Shown one piece after another: positions 50,264-57,707 of a DNA stretch of 64,000 nt. A program made the translations under genes and the position numbers. Origin of the DNA: Streptomyces odontomachi (GTDB taxonomy: Bacteria; Actinomycetota; Actinomycetes; Streptomycetales; Streptomycetaceae). The stretch lies in the NCBI RefSeq assembly GCF_024435355.1, contig NZ_JAMJWG010000003.1, positions 124,001 through 188,000 of the forward strand, read 5' to 3'. The notes under the pieces were generated by a model. The model made no database searches. It was not told the DNA's origin and worked only from the letters and a program-made list of their open reading frames with translations. How positions within the stretch are numbered: position 1 is the stretch's first letter; each line of letters opens with the position of its first letter.

Positions 50264-50669
50264 CCTGACCAGTACCGACCGAGGCGCGGGTCGGGTCCGC
50301 GGTGCGGGCGGCGTCGCCGGCCGCGTACGCGCCGCGGGCGACCCACCCCGGGGCCGCGCACGACCGCCACGGCCCCACCCGGACGCTGACGACCCGACGG
50401 TCTCGTCGTAGCTTGTCGCGCAGTTCCCCGCGCCCCCCAGGAAAGCAGGAGCACCCTCAACCCTGGGATGGTGCCGAAGGCACCTCACAAAGGGGCGCGG
50501 GGAACTGCGCGAGCAACCACCCACCGACCGGTGGTCCGAACACGACAGACACAGCCCCACCCGGACGGTGACGACCCGCAGGGTCGCCAAGCAGCCCCCG
50601 GCGACCCGCCACGCACCCCAACGGGGCACAACGGCGTGGGCCGCGTTCCATGGGGCCACACTGGTCCCC
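50264..50669. repeat. dispersed repeat pair forming a 21-bp stem
   Basis: This 406-bp gap has no gene. It carries an inverted pair of the repeat core GCGCAGTTCCCCGCGCCCC at 50418-50436 and 50492-50510; the pairing extends to 50416 and 50512, giving a 21-bp perfect stem with a 55-nt loop. The left flank (GACGGTCTCGTCGTAGCTTG) matches the flank at 11.1 kb. A further inverted GGGGCCAC...GGTCCCC lies just before the VOC start. Confidence 0.85.
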
Positions 50670-51113
50670 ATGGAACAGCGCATCAGCATCGTCACCCTCG
50701 GCGTCACCGACCTCCCCCGTGCCAAGGCGTTCTACGAAGAACTCGGCTGGCGCGGTCAGGAGATGGCGGAAACCGTCTTCTTCCAGGCCGGCGGCCTCGC
50801 TCTGATCCTGTGGTCACGGGACAAGCTCGCCGACGACAGCGGACGTCAGGACCGCGCCCCCGCGGGCACCTTCGGCGGCATCGTGCTCGCGCAGAACCTC
50901 CGCTCGCGGGAGGAGGTGGACGCCCTGATGGACGCCGCGCGGCAGGCCGGCGCCACGATCAGCCGGCCGGCGGCGGAGACCTTCTACGGGGGCTACGCGG
51001 GCGTGTTCACCGATCCGGACGGGCACTCCTGGGAGATCGCCCACAACCCGGGCTTCACCCTGGCCGAGGACGGCTCGCTGGTCCTGCCGGACTTCGGCGC
51101 CGACGCCGGATGA
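50670..51113 (+). CDS. VOC (glyoxalase/bleomycin-resistance fold) protein
   Basis: 147-aa protein with two beta-alpha-beta-beta-beta units: RISIVTLGVTDLPRAKAFYE, LGWRGQEMAETVFFQAGG, then EVDALMDAARQAGATISRPA and GGYAGVFTDPDGHSWEIAHN. The late Glu in HSWEIAHN is the usual metal ligand. Members bind or transform small molecules; nothing here tells the substrate. ATG 50670 has no clear ribosome binding site, only a hairpin-like G/C stretch upstream, so it may be leaderless. Confidence 0.85.
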   Translation: MEQRISIVTLGVTDLPRAKAFYEELGWRGQEMAETVFFQAGGLALILWSRDKLADDSGRQDRAPAGTFGGIVLAQNLRSREEVDALMDAARQAGATISRPAAETFYGGYAGVFTDPDGHSWEIAHNPGFTLAEDGSLVLPDFGADAG

Positions 51114-51182
51114 CGAGCCTGCGCACACGCGAAGCCGCGCACTGTGCTGACGCCCCGCCACAGAACAGCGGGGGTTGGGGGG

Positions 51183-51416
51183 ATGCCAGAGGGTGTCGGC
51201 CGCGTGCTCGCGGACCGGTATGAGCTCAGGGAACTGCTCGGCCGCGGCGGGATGGGCGAGGTCTGGGCCGCCTGGGACGGGGTCGTACGACGCCACGTGG
51301 CAGTGAAGCTGCTCCAGCACGCGAGTGGCATGGCCGACGGGGAACACACAAGCTCCGTCAGACCGGCGAACTGCTCCAGCTCAGCCGCCCCTTCGGCTTC
51401 GTACCGGAGGACATGA
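51183..51416 (+). pseudogene. truncated Ser/Thr protein kinase (N-terminal fragment)
   Basis: From ATG 51183 (GGGGG upstream) the frame reads GRVLADRYELRELLGRGGMG, EVWAAWDGVVRRHVAVKLLQ, a perfect PknB-type start with glycine loop and catalytic Lys. It then turns into non-kinase sequence after about 45 residues and stops at 51416. No further kinase part exists nearby in that frame. It is most simply a deletion remnant next to two intact kinases. Confidence 0.8.
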
Positions 51417-51448
51417 CGGATCTGGCGGCGAAGGAGCTGTGCGGCTGA
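51323..51448 (+). pseudogene. C-terminal remnant of an unidentified protein fused behind the kinase fragment
   Basis: In another frame the DNA codes for HKLRQTGELLQLSRPFGFVP, EDMTDLAAKELCG and a stop at 51446-51448. It looks like a real helical C-terminus with good codon use, beginning where the kinase similarity ends. The parent family is not recognised. The joint at about 51320 is the deletion point. Confidence 0.4.
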
Positions 51449-51618
51449 ACTTCGTCCCTGCGAACGGCGCCCCTGCACGGGTAGCGGGTACCGGACAACG
51501 GCCGACAACCGTACGCGGAAGGCGCCAGGGGCGGGTTACGATCGCCGTGCACCCTGCACGATCAGCACCGTTCTGAATCAGCGCCGTTCTGAAGAACATC
51601 TGAAGAACAGGGGAGTAC

Positions 51619-53835
51619 GTGGATCCGCTCACGGCCGACGACCCGGTCCAGCTCGGTCCCTACCGGCTGCTCGGGCGGCTCGGTGCCGGCGGCATGGGGC
51701 AGGTGTACCTGGCCAGGCCACCGGGTGGGCGCACGGTCGCGGTGAAGCTGGTGCGACGGGAGTTCGCCGCCAGGCCGGAGTTCCGCCGCCGGTTCACCCA
51801 GGAGGTCGCCGCGGCACGTCGGGTGGGCGGCGCCTGGACCGCGCCCGTGCTGGACGCGGACACCGAGGCGGCGGTCCCGTGGTTGGCCACGGGCTACGTG
51901 CCCGGCCCCTCGTTGAGCAGTGTCGTCGACGCGTACGGGCCGCTGCCCGAGTTCTCCGTGCGGGTGCTCGCGCACCGCCTCGCCCGTGCCCTGGAGGCCA
52001 TCCACACCGCCGGCCTGATCCACCGCGACCTCAAACCGTCGAACGTGCTGCTGACCGTCGACGGCCCCCGCGTCATCGACTTCGGCATCGCCCGCGCCCT
52101 GGACACCGTCGTGGACGCGGTGGACGCGGTGCGCACCCAGACGGGGGTGGTGGTCGGCTCGCCCGGCTTCATGTCGCCCGAGCAGGTGCGCGCGCAGCGC
52201 GTCACGGCCGCGTCCGACGTGTTCTGCCTCGGCTCGCTGCTGGCGTTCGCGGTGACCGGGCGGACCCCGTTCGGCGACACGGCGGGCGAACTGCACGCGC
52301 TGCTGTACCGGATCGCCGAGGAGGAGCCGGACCTGACCGGGCTGCCGGCCGGGCTGACCGACGTCATACGGGACTGCCTGCGCAAGGACCCGGCCGCGCG
52401 GCCCACACCGCAGGAGATCGCCCGGCGCACCGCGCTGGCCACCGCCCCCGCCGGGTCCGCAGCGGCAGCGCGTGAGGAACAACCCTGGCTGCCCGGCCCG
52501 CTGCTGGCGGAACTCGGCCGCCAGGCGGCGCAGTTGCTCGACACGGACGGCGCCCCCGTGCCACCACGGGAACCCGCCGCCCCGCCCACCCCGACCGGTC
52601 CCCCGCACGCGCCCACCATGTCCGCCGTCGGCTCGCCCCCGTCTCCGCCGTCCGCGCCCCCGTACGCCCCGCCTTCGGACCCCGGCACCATGTCCCTCGG
52701 GTCGCACGGCCCACGACTGCACACGACGGCGCCCAACGCGGCTTCGGGCACCCGTGGTGCGCCCCGCCGCGGGCTGCGTGCCGCGCTGCTCGGCGGGGGC
52801 GGGGTGGTGGTCGCCGCCGTGTGCGCCGTGCTGGTGGTGAACCTGCTGGACGGCCCCGGCGACGGGGACGGCAAGGACGCGGGGAAGAGTCCGCAGAACG
52901 GCGGCGTCACCTCCTCCAGGAGCGCCACTCCGAGCGAGGAGACAGGGAAGGCAGACGTCCTCCCGGCCGGCTTCGCCGGCACCTGGGAGGGCGACGTGTC
53001 CGGCACCCCGCAGCAGGACGTGCGGTACATGCGCCTGACGCTGACCGGGGGCACCGCGCCCCACGAGACCACCGACGGGACGGATGACGAGACCGCGGAC
53101 GAGACCGCGGACGGGATCGCAGACGAGATCGCAGACGGGATCGCCCACCGGACGGGGACGCTGGGGCAGGCGGCAGCGGAGCCCCCCACCGCACGGCTGC
53201 TGCTCAACACCCCGGACGAGTTGTGCGAGGCCGAGGCGGAGCACCACGCCCACACCGCCGACCGCCTCGTCCTCGCCCCGCTCCAGGTCACCCGTATCCA
53301 CCCGTCGGACGGCCCCGACGGCCCGTGCGCCCTGGCCGACCAGCAGACGATCACCCTCACCAAGAAGGGCCTGCACTGGGTCTCCGGCGGCCTGAGCGCC
53401 GACCTGACCAGGGCGAACACGGGCGAGCGCGCGGTCCCCACGGCCTACGTGGGCACCTGGCACCCGGTCAGGCCCCAAGGCGCCGGGGCCGACCTCAGTG
53501 GCCTGCGCACCGTCGTGCCCTGGCCCGCCGGCGCGGACGGCACCGGCGGCGCTCCCACGATCACCATCACCCAGGGCCCCTTCGGCACCGCGGTGGCCCG
53601 CTCCACCGCCACCGTGCACGGCAGGCACTGCACCTGGCACGAGATCCTGTTCGCCGTCGACAACGGCAACGCCCTCTTCATGGGCCCCTACGAGGTCGAC
53701 CCGGACACCTCCGACGACGGCTGCCGCTCCGGCGGCACCACGCATGTCTACGCCCCCGAGGACGACGGCACCCTCCTCTTCGGCGGCCCCGACGCCAAGC
53801 CGGAGCAGATGGGCCACCTGAAGCGCGCGGACTGA
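51619..53835 (+). CDS. receptor Ser/Thr protein kinase, paralog 1
   Basis: 738-aa membrane kinase. The cytosolic kinase domain (about 15-275) has LLGRLGAGGMGQVYLARPPG, catalytic Lys 43, HRDLKPSN near 135 and DFGIA near 154, all intact. A Pro-rich juxtamembrane stretch (about 310-385) precedes one membrane helix (about 388-410, GVVVAAVCAVLVVNLL). Outside is a sensor of about 320 residues with GTWEGDVSGTPQQDVRY, LLLNTPDELCEAEAE, KKGLHWVSGGLSADLTRANT and a second GTW; its Cys probably form disulfides. Ligand unknown. GTG 51619 follows GGGGAG. It is 12 bp from an MFS exporter gene, likely one operon. Confidence 0.92.
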   Translation: MDPLTADDPVQLGPYRLLGRLGAGGMGQVYLARPPGGRTVAVKLVRREFAARPEFRRRFTQEVAAARRVGGAWTAPVLDADTEAAVPWLATGYVPGPSLSSVVDAYGPLPEFSVRVLAHRLARALEAIHTAGLIHRDLKPSNVLLTVDGPRVIDFGIARALDTVVDAVDAVRTQTGVVVGSPGFMSPEQVRAQRVTAASDVFCLGSLLAFAVTGRTPFGDTAGELHALLYRIAEEEPDLTGLPAGLTDVIRDCLRKDPAARPTPQEIARRTALATAPAGSAAAAREEQPWLPGPLLAELGRQAAQLLDTDGAPVPPREPAAPPTPTGPPHAPTMSAVGSPPSPPSAPPYAPPSDPGTMSLGSHGPRLHTTAPNAASGTRGAPRRGLRAALLGGGGVVVAAVCAVLVVNLLDGPGDGDGKDAGKSPQNGGVTSSRSATPSEETGKADVLPAGFAGTWEGDVSGTPQQDVRYMRLTLTGGTAPHETTDGTDDETADETADGIADEIADGIAHRTGTLGQAAAEPPTARLLLNTPDELCEAEAEHHAHTADRLVLAPLQVTRIHPSDGPDGPCALADQQTITLTKKGLHWVSGGLSADLTRANTGERAVPTAYVGTWHPVRPQGAGADLSGLRTVVPWPAGADGTGGAPTITITQGPFGTAVARSTATVHGRHCTWHEILFAVDNGNALFMGPYEVDPDTSDDGCRSGGTTHVYAPEDDGTLLFGGPDAKPEQMGHLKRAD

Positions 53836-53846
53836 GGGGGCGGCCT

Positions 53847-55091
53847 GTGTCGCGTCTGATCGAGGTTCCCGGATACATACGCTTCTGGACCGCCTCCGCG
53901 GTGTCGGCCTTCGGCTCGCAGATCACCGGGCTCGCCCTACAGATCCTCACCGCCGTCACGCTGAGCGCGTCCGCCACCGAGGTGGGACTGGTCAGCGCCG
54001 CCCGCTGGGTGCCGTACCTCCTGTTCGGGCTGGTGGCCGGGGTGCTGGTGGACCGCTGCCGCCGAAGACCCCTGCTGGTCGCCACGGATCTCGCCCGCGC
54101 GGCGGTACTCGGCGCGATCCCTCTCCTCCATCTGACGCACCGGCTCAACATCGGCACGTTGTGCCTGTTCGTCTTCGTGTTCGGCGTGCTGTGCCTGCTG
54201 TTCGAAGCGGCCAACCAGTCGTATGTGCCTCGGCTGGTCCCGAAAGAGCTGCTGGGCGCCGGCTACGCCCGGGTGGAACAGGCCGGCGCGGTCGCCGGTT
54301 CGACCGGTCCGCTGCTCGCCGGGGTGCTGATCAAAGTCGTGGGCGCGCCGTTCGCCGTACTGGTCGACGCGTTCAGCTATCTGGTCTCCGGCCTGCTCCT
54401 GGCCTCGTTGAAAACACCCGACCCGGTCCCCGACCGGAGCGCGCGGCGCAGCCTGGGCAGCGAACTGCGGGAAGGGGTGGCCTGGGTGTACCGGCATCGC
54501 ACGCTGGGCCCCATGGCGTTGACCTCGCACGCCATGCTCCTGTTCAACACCATGGTGTCCACCGTGTTCGTGGTCTTCGCCCTGCACGAGCTGACGATCG
54601 GAGGCTTCGGGCTGGGAGCCACCTACGCGTGTGCCGGCGTCGGCTCCGTCATCGGCGGCGCACTCTCGGGGCGCACCGCTGGCAGGCTCGATGTCGGGAC
54701 CACCCTGGTCGTGTTCCGGCTGCTCGCCGCGGTCGGCTGGCTGCCCCTGGTCCTCGCGGCACGTGGGCCCTGGGCGCTGCCCGCGGTGGCGCTGGCCTTC
54801 TTCGTGGTGAGTCTGGCGATCGGTGTCGAAAGCCCGGTGGGGGTGGGCTACCGGCAGTCCGTCACGCCCGACCGGCTGCGCGGCCGCATGAACGCCACGA
54901 TCCGCTCGTTGAACTGGGGAATGGTCGCGGTGGGAGCGCCGCTCGGCGGGCTGCTCGCCGACCGGGTCGGCTACCGGTTCGCCCTGTGCGTCGGGCTTTC
55001 CGGCGCGCTCCTCCAAGCCCTCGTTCTCCTGGTGTCCAGCACGCGGCAGGCCCGCGTGACCGACGCGCTCGAATCGGGCGCGGCGGCGTGA
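53847..55091 (+). CDS. MFS transporter, probable drug/metabolite exporter
   Basis: 414 aa with 12 predicted membrane helices. It opens RFWTASAVSAFGSQITGLAL and has a loop VLVDRCRRRPLLVATDLARA, the MFS motif A-type turn (fits the MFS_3 / enterobactin-exporter-like group), and the late signature RQSVTPDRLRGRMNATIRSL. GTG 53847 lies behind GAGGGGG, 11 nt after the kinase stop, so kinase and exporter are likely co-expressed and the kinase might control it. A strong hairpin follows. Confidence 0.9.
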   Translation: MSRLIEVPGYIRFWTASAVSAFGSQITGLALQILTAVTLSASATEVGLVSAARWVPYLLFGLVAGVLVDRCRRRPLLVATDLARAAVLGAIPLLHLTHRLNIGTLCLFVFVFGVLCLLFEAANQSYVPRLVPKELLGAGYARVEQAGAVAGSTGPLLAGVLIKVVGAPFAVLVDAFSYLVSGLLLASLKTPDPVPDRSARRSLGSELREGVAWVYRHRTLGPMALTSHAMLLFNTMVSTVFVVFALHELTIGGFGLGATYACAGVGSVIGGALSGRTAGRLDVGTTLVVFRLLAAVGWLPLVLAARGPWALPAVALAFFVVSLAIGVESPVGVGYRQSVTPDRLRGRMNATIRSLNWGMVAVGAPLGGLLADRVGYRFALCVGLSGALLQALVLLVSSTRQARVTDALESGAAA

Positions 55092-55106
55092 GACGTGGTG
55101 CGGTCG

Positions 55107-55145
55107 GGCGGGCCCCGGGGTGCGGGTGGGCACCCCGGGCCCGCC
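55107..55145. terminator. long GC-rich bidirectional terminator
   Basis: Left arm 55107-55123 and right arm 55130-55145 pair over 16 bp with a single bulged G, loop of 6 nt. It separates the MFS gene from the convergent toxin gene. Confidence 0.85.
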
Positions 55146-55150
55146 GTGGT

Positions 55151-55555
55151 TCACCGCTGCTGCGGCAACCTGATGGTCCGTACGAGCGGCAGGTCCGCGT
55201 ACAGATCAGGTGAGGTGGTGACGACGGGGCGCCCGTCCGGCCAGTCGGGTGTCGGGCGCGACAGGTGCACCGCGTGCGCGATGCGCCACTCTCCCCCGTT
55301 CCGAAGGTGTGCGCCGACAGCGGTCGCCCCCGCGAAGTCGAGTTCGACGATCTCGGCGGCGGGGAGGGCGCCCACGTGCTCGGCGAGTCCCTTGCGCCTG
55401 CCGTCGGCAGCTGCCAGACACAGCGCGGGAACGTACACGTGCCGGGTCGGGCCGTGCTCGGTGTTGGCGATGAACTGCGAGGCCAGCGAGTTACCCGAGC
55501 CGAGGGCGAGCAACGCCGTCTCGTCGTAGAGCACCGCCGTCGATCCGTGCTTCAC
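55151..55555 (-). CDS. PIN-like toxin of a type II toxin-antitoxin pair
   Basis: 134-aa protein. TAVLYDETALLALGSGNSLA at the N-terminus gives an Asp at the usual PIN position, and VTTSPDLYADLPLVRTI at the end gives another. The middle motif, normally Asp-Ala, reads WRIAHAVHLSRP, so the acidic triad is incomplete or shifted. PIN toxins are RNases that cut tRNA or mRNA. GTG 55555 overlaps the antitoxin stop by 4 bases, the typical antitoxin-first, coupled order. I call it PIN-like with caution. Confidence 0.72.
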   Translation of the reverse strand: MKHGSTAVLYDETALLALGSGNSLASQFIANTEHGPTRHVYVPALCLAAADGRRKGLAEHVGALPAAEIVELDFAGATAVGAHLRNGGEWRIAHAVHLSRPTPDWPDGRPVVTTSPDLYADLPLVRTIRLPQQR

Positions 55556-55815
55556 AGGCTGTCCACGGGCCGCGCGGCCTCCAAGTCCTTCCAGACCTGC
55601 TCGGCCCTGTCGTGGTCCTCATCGGTGAACGTGACACCGAAGTGCGTCTCGCAGTACGCCTTCGTCGCCTCGTACCGCGCCTGGAGTTCTTCCTTGGTCG
55701 GGGTCGCCCCGGCGAGTTCCGCGATCAGGTCGCGCATCGTCATCCCACGCTCCCTGGCAAGCACCAGGAGCCGGTCTCGGACGGCGGGGTCAACCTTGAC
55801 AGTGGTGTCGGCCAT
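55552..55815 (-). CDS. antitoxin with ribbon-helix-helix-like DNA-binding domain
   Basis: 87-aa protein: MADTTVKVDPAVRDRLLVLA, RERGMTMRDLIAELAGATPT, then a helical toxin-binding tail (EELQARYEATKAYCETHFGV). It would neutralise the toxin encoded just downstream and repress the pair. Two starts compete. ATG 55815 matches the usual family start and lies directly behind the operator and a TATACT box, implying a leaderless mRNA. ATG 55869 has a perfect AAGGAG but adds 18 codons that are rare in Streptomyces and run through the operator. I prefer 55815. Confidence 0.8.
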   Translation of the reverse strand: MADTTVKVDPAVRDRLLVLARERGMTMRDLIAELAGATPTKEELQARYEATKAYCETHFGVTFTDEDHDRAEQVWKDLEAARPVDSL

Positions 55816-55821
55816 CACGAC

Positions 55822-55839
55822 AGTATACCGCCGGTATAC
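55822..55839 (-). promoter_or_regulatory. toxin-antitoxin operator overlapping a -10 box
   Basis: GTATACC-GCC-GGTATAC (55823-55839) is a perfect 7-bp-arm dyad. On the minus strand TATACT (55827-55822) is a near-consensus -10 whose start point would fall at or next to ATG 55815. Antitoxin bound here would shut off the operon. No -35 is evident. Confidence 0.75.
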
Positions 55840-55930
55840 CACCTCGGGCCGCTCAAGCAATGCGGTCATACCGCTCTCCTTACTTCTTGCTTCTTCTTGG
55901 ATCAGCCGGCCCGGACCCGGGCCGGAAGTC

Positions 55931-56344
55931 TCACGCGCTCAGCGCGGTGTTCAGCAGCAGCGCGTGCACGAAGTGGCCGTCGACGGTCGGCCGGTAGCGC
56001 CACGACAGCGGCCACGTATAGCCGCCGAGGGCCGGGACGGGGATGTACGCGACGTGGTCGGGGCGTGCCGTCAGTTGCCGGACCCCGTCCGGCCACACAC
56101 GGAACGCCGTACTGCCGACGTCGACCAGGAAGTAGACGTACCGGTTCCCGTTCGCCTCCTCGACGATCGGGCCGGGCTCCCCGCCCGTCATCCGCGCGAG
56201 CGCGTCGGCGACCTCGCGGCCCCGTTCGCCCTCGACGCGCACCGCGTCGAACTGGACTCCCGCCTTGCGCAGCTGGAACCCGGTCGCGGGCAACCAGGGC
56301 AAGGACTCGGGCACCAGGTTCACCTGGTGACTTTCTGCGTTCAT
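55931..56344 (-). CDS. hypothetical protein, 137 aa, divergent from Xre regulator
   Basis: Soluble, unknown family to me. It reads AESHQVNLVPESLPWLPATG, EGERGREVADALARMTGGEP, VYFLVDVGSTAFRVWPDGVR and ends YRPTVDGHFVHALLLNTALS. Similar genes lie beside Xre/DUF397 pairs in other Streptomyces, as far as I recall. ATG 56344 is preceded by GGAGG at very short distance; an upstream ATG at 56380 has none. Codon bias is good. It is divergent from the Xre gene, so the two share a 113-bp control region. Confidence 0.65.
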   Translation of the reverse strand: MNAESHQVNLVPESLPWLPATGFQLRKAGVQFDAVRVEGERGREVADALARMTGGEPGPIVEEANGNRYVYFLVDVGSTAFRVWPDGVRQLTARPDHVAYIPVPALGGYTWPLSWRYRPTVDGHFVHALLLNTALSA

Positions 56345-56427
56345 GCCTCCAGTCAACTGACACGGAGTTAGTTTTTCCATGACTCTGAGTCGACCATCGG
56401 CAACGGTCGGAAATCGTCGCCGATCAC

Positions 56428-56457
56428 TTGAGACCGGTTGAGGCCGGTTGAGACCGG
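56428..56457. repeat. three perfect-phase 10-bp repeats abutting the Xre start codon
   Basis: TTGAGACCGG (56428-56437), TTGAGGCCGG (56438-56447), TTGAGACCGG (56448-56457) run head to tail into GTG 56458. They replace the expected ribosome binding site and are candidate binding sites for the Xre protein itself. Confidence 0.75.
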
Positions 56458-57300
56458 GTGGTGATTGCAATCGCGCGAGCAGAGAACAAGGAGGCGGCCG
56501 GGGCGGTGACACGTCTCGTCGCCGACCTGGCGAAGGCCCTGCGGGAGCAGCAGAACCTCTCCCAGGTGGAGTTGGGCGAGATGACCGGGTACAGCGGGGC
56601 CGCCATCAGCGCGATGGAGACGTGCGCGCAGCCGGCGAGTGACGCGATGCTGGTCAAGTTGGAGGGGGCGATCGGGGCGGGGCTGGGGGTCTTCGAGAAC
56701 GCCCGGGAGTACGTTCGGCTGGACAAGTACCCCGCGCAGTTCAAGAACTATGTGCCCTTGGAGCAACGCGCGTTGACGCTATCCACGTACGTCACCATTG
56801 TGATTCACGGGCTTTTCCAGACCGAGGCCTATGCCCATGCGCTGATCGCCGGCGGCTACCCGCCCCTCAAGACTGAGCGGCTGGAGGAACTGGTGGAGGC
56901 TCGGATGGCCCGGCAATCCCTGTTCGAGCGTGAGCCGATGCCACTGATCGAGCTGATCCTCGACGAGGCCGTGTTGCGTCGGGAAATCGGCAGCAAGGAG
57001 ATCATGCGAAACCAACTCATCCATCTTGCCGAGTTTGCTCAGCGGCGTAACGTCACCATTCAAGTGATGCCACTGGACCGTGGATTACGGGGGACCTACG
57101 CAGCAGCTCGCGGCTCCATGACACTGCTGGAGACTCTGGAGCACGACCACTTGGTGTACCTGGAGCCACAGGACGAGAGCATGTTGATCAGCGACCCCGC
57201 CAAGGTAAGCACGTATGCCCAGCGCTATGCGAAGATCCGATCTGAGGCTCTGAGTCCTGACGAATCGCTGGGCCTCATCCAGAAGTTGGCAGGAGGTTGA
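56458..57300 (+). CDS. Xre-family regulator with DUF5753 domain
   Basis: 280 aa. Residues about 18-75 are a helix-turn-helix (LREQQNLSQVELGEMTGYSG, AAISAMETCAQPASDAMLVK). The rest is the DUF5753 domain (VPLEQRALTLSTYVTIVIHG, LFQTEAYAHALI, RRNVTIQVMPLDRGLRGTYA). Such proteins pair with small DUF397 proteins and are common in Streptomyces development and antibiotic control (BldB/WhiJ-like sets). Start is GTG 56458 or the adjacent 56461; no ribosome binding site. G+C is a little lower than neighbours. The DUF397 gene follows within a few bases. Confidence 0.9.
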   Translation: MVIAIARAENKEAAGAVTRLVADLAKALREQQNLSQVELGEMTGYSGAAISAMETCAQPASDAMLVKLEGAIGAGLGVFENAREYVRLDKYPAQFKNYVPLEQRALTLSTYVTIVIHGLFQTEAYAHALIAGGYPPLKTERLEELVEARMARQSLFEREPMPLIELILDEAVLRREIGSKEIMRNQLIHLAEFAQRRNVTIQVMPLDRGLRGTYAAARGSMTLLETLEHDHLVYLEPQDESMLISDPAKVSTYAQRYAKIRSEALSPDESLGLIQKLAGG

Positions 57301-57302
57301 TG

Positions 57303-57539
57303 ATGACCGGCACTCTGCGGTGGTTCAAGTCAAGCCACAGCAGTGACAGCGGCGGCGAATGCCTCGAAGTCGCCTACCACTGGCGCAAGTCCACATACAG
57401 CAACGACAGCGGCGGCAACTGCGTAGAGATATCCGCCTGCCCCCACACCATCCACATCCGCGACAGCAAATCCCCCACCGGCCCCACCCTCACCGTCGCA
57501 GGCCCCGCCTGGACCAACTTCCTCCGCTGGACCGGCTGA
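57303..57539 (+). CDS. DUF397 protein with duplicated motif
   Basis: 78-aa partner of the Xre gene. A normal DUF397 has one W-x-K-S-S-x-S-x-x-x-G-x-x-C-V-E-V motif; here there are two in tandem, RWFKSSHSSDSGGECLEVA and HWRKSTYSNDSGGNCVEIS. They are followed by the usual end (IHIRDSKSPTGPTLTV, AWTNFLRW). ATG 57303 gives 6-nt spacing to AGGAGG; ATG 57300 overlaps the Xre stop. Likely co-translated, and thought to oppose or modulate the Xre protein. Confidence 0.9.
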   Translation: MTGTLRWFKSSHSSDSGGECLEVAYHWRKSTYSNDSGGNCVEISACPHTIHIRDSKSPTGPTLTVAGPAWTNFLRWTG

Positions 57540-57707
57540 CCCGGCGCAGCCGCCCCGCTGACCCCGGCGCAGCCGCCCCGCGCCGAGGGGCACGGGCACC
57601 GGCTCCCCCAACCGTCACCCCCGTCACAGGAGCCTGTGCGAGGATCGGCCCGCCGGATTCGAACGCGGCGCCAACCGCCGCCCCACGGCAGGGGGAAGGG
57701 GAAGCAC

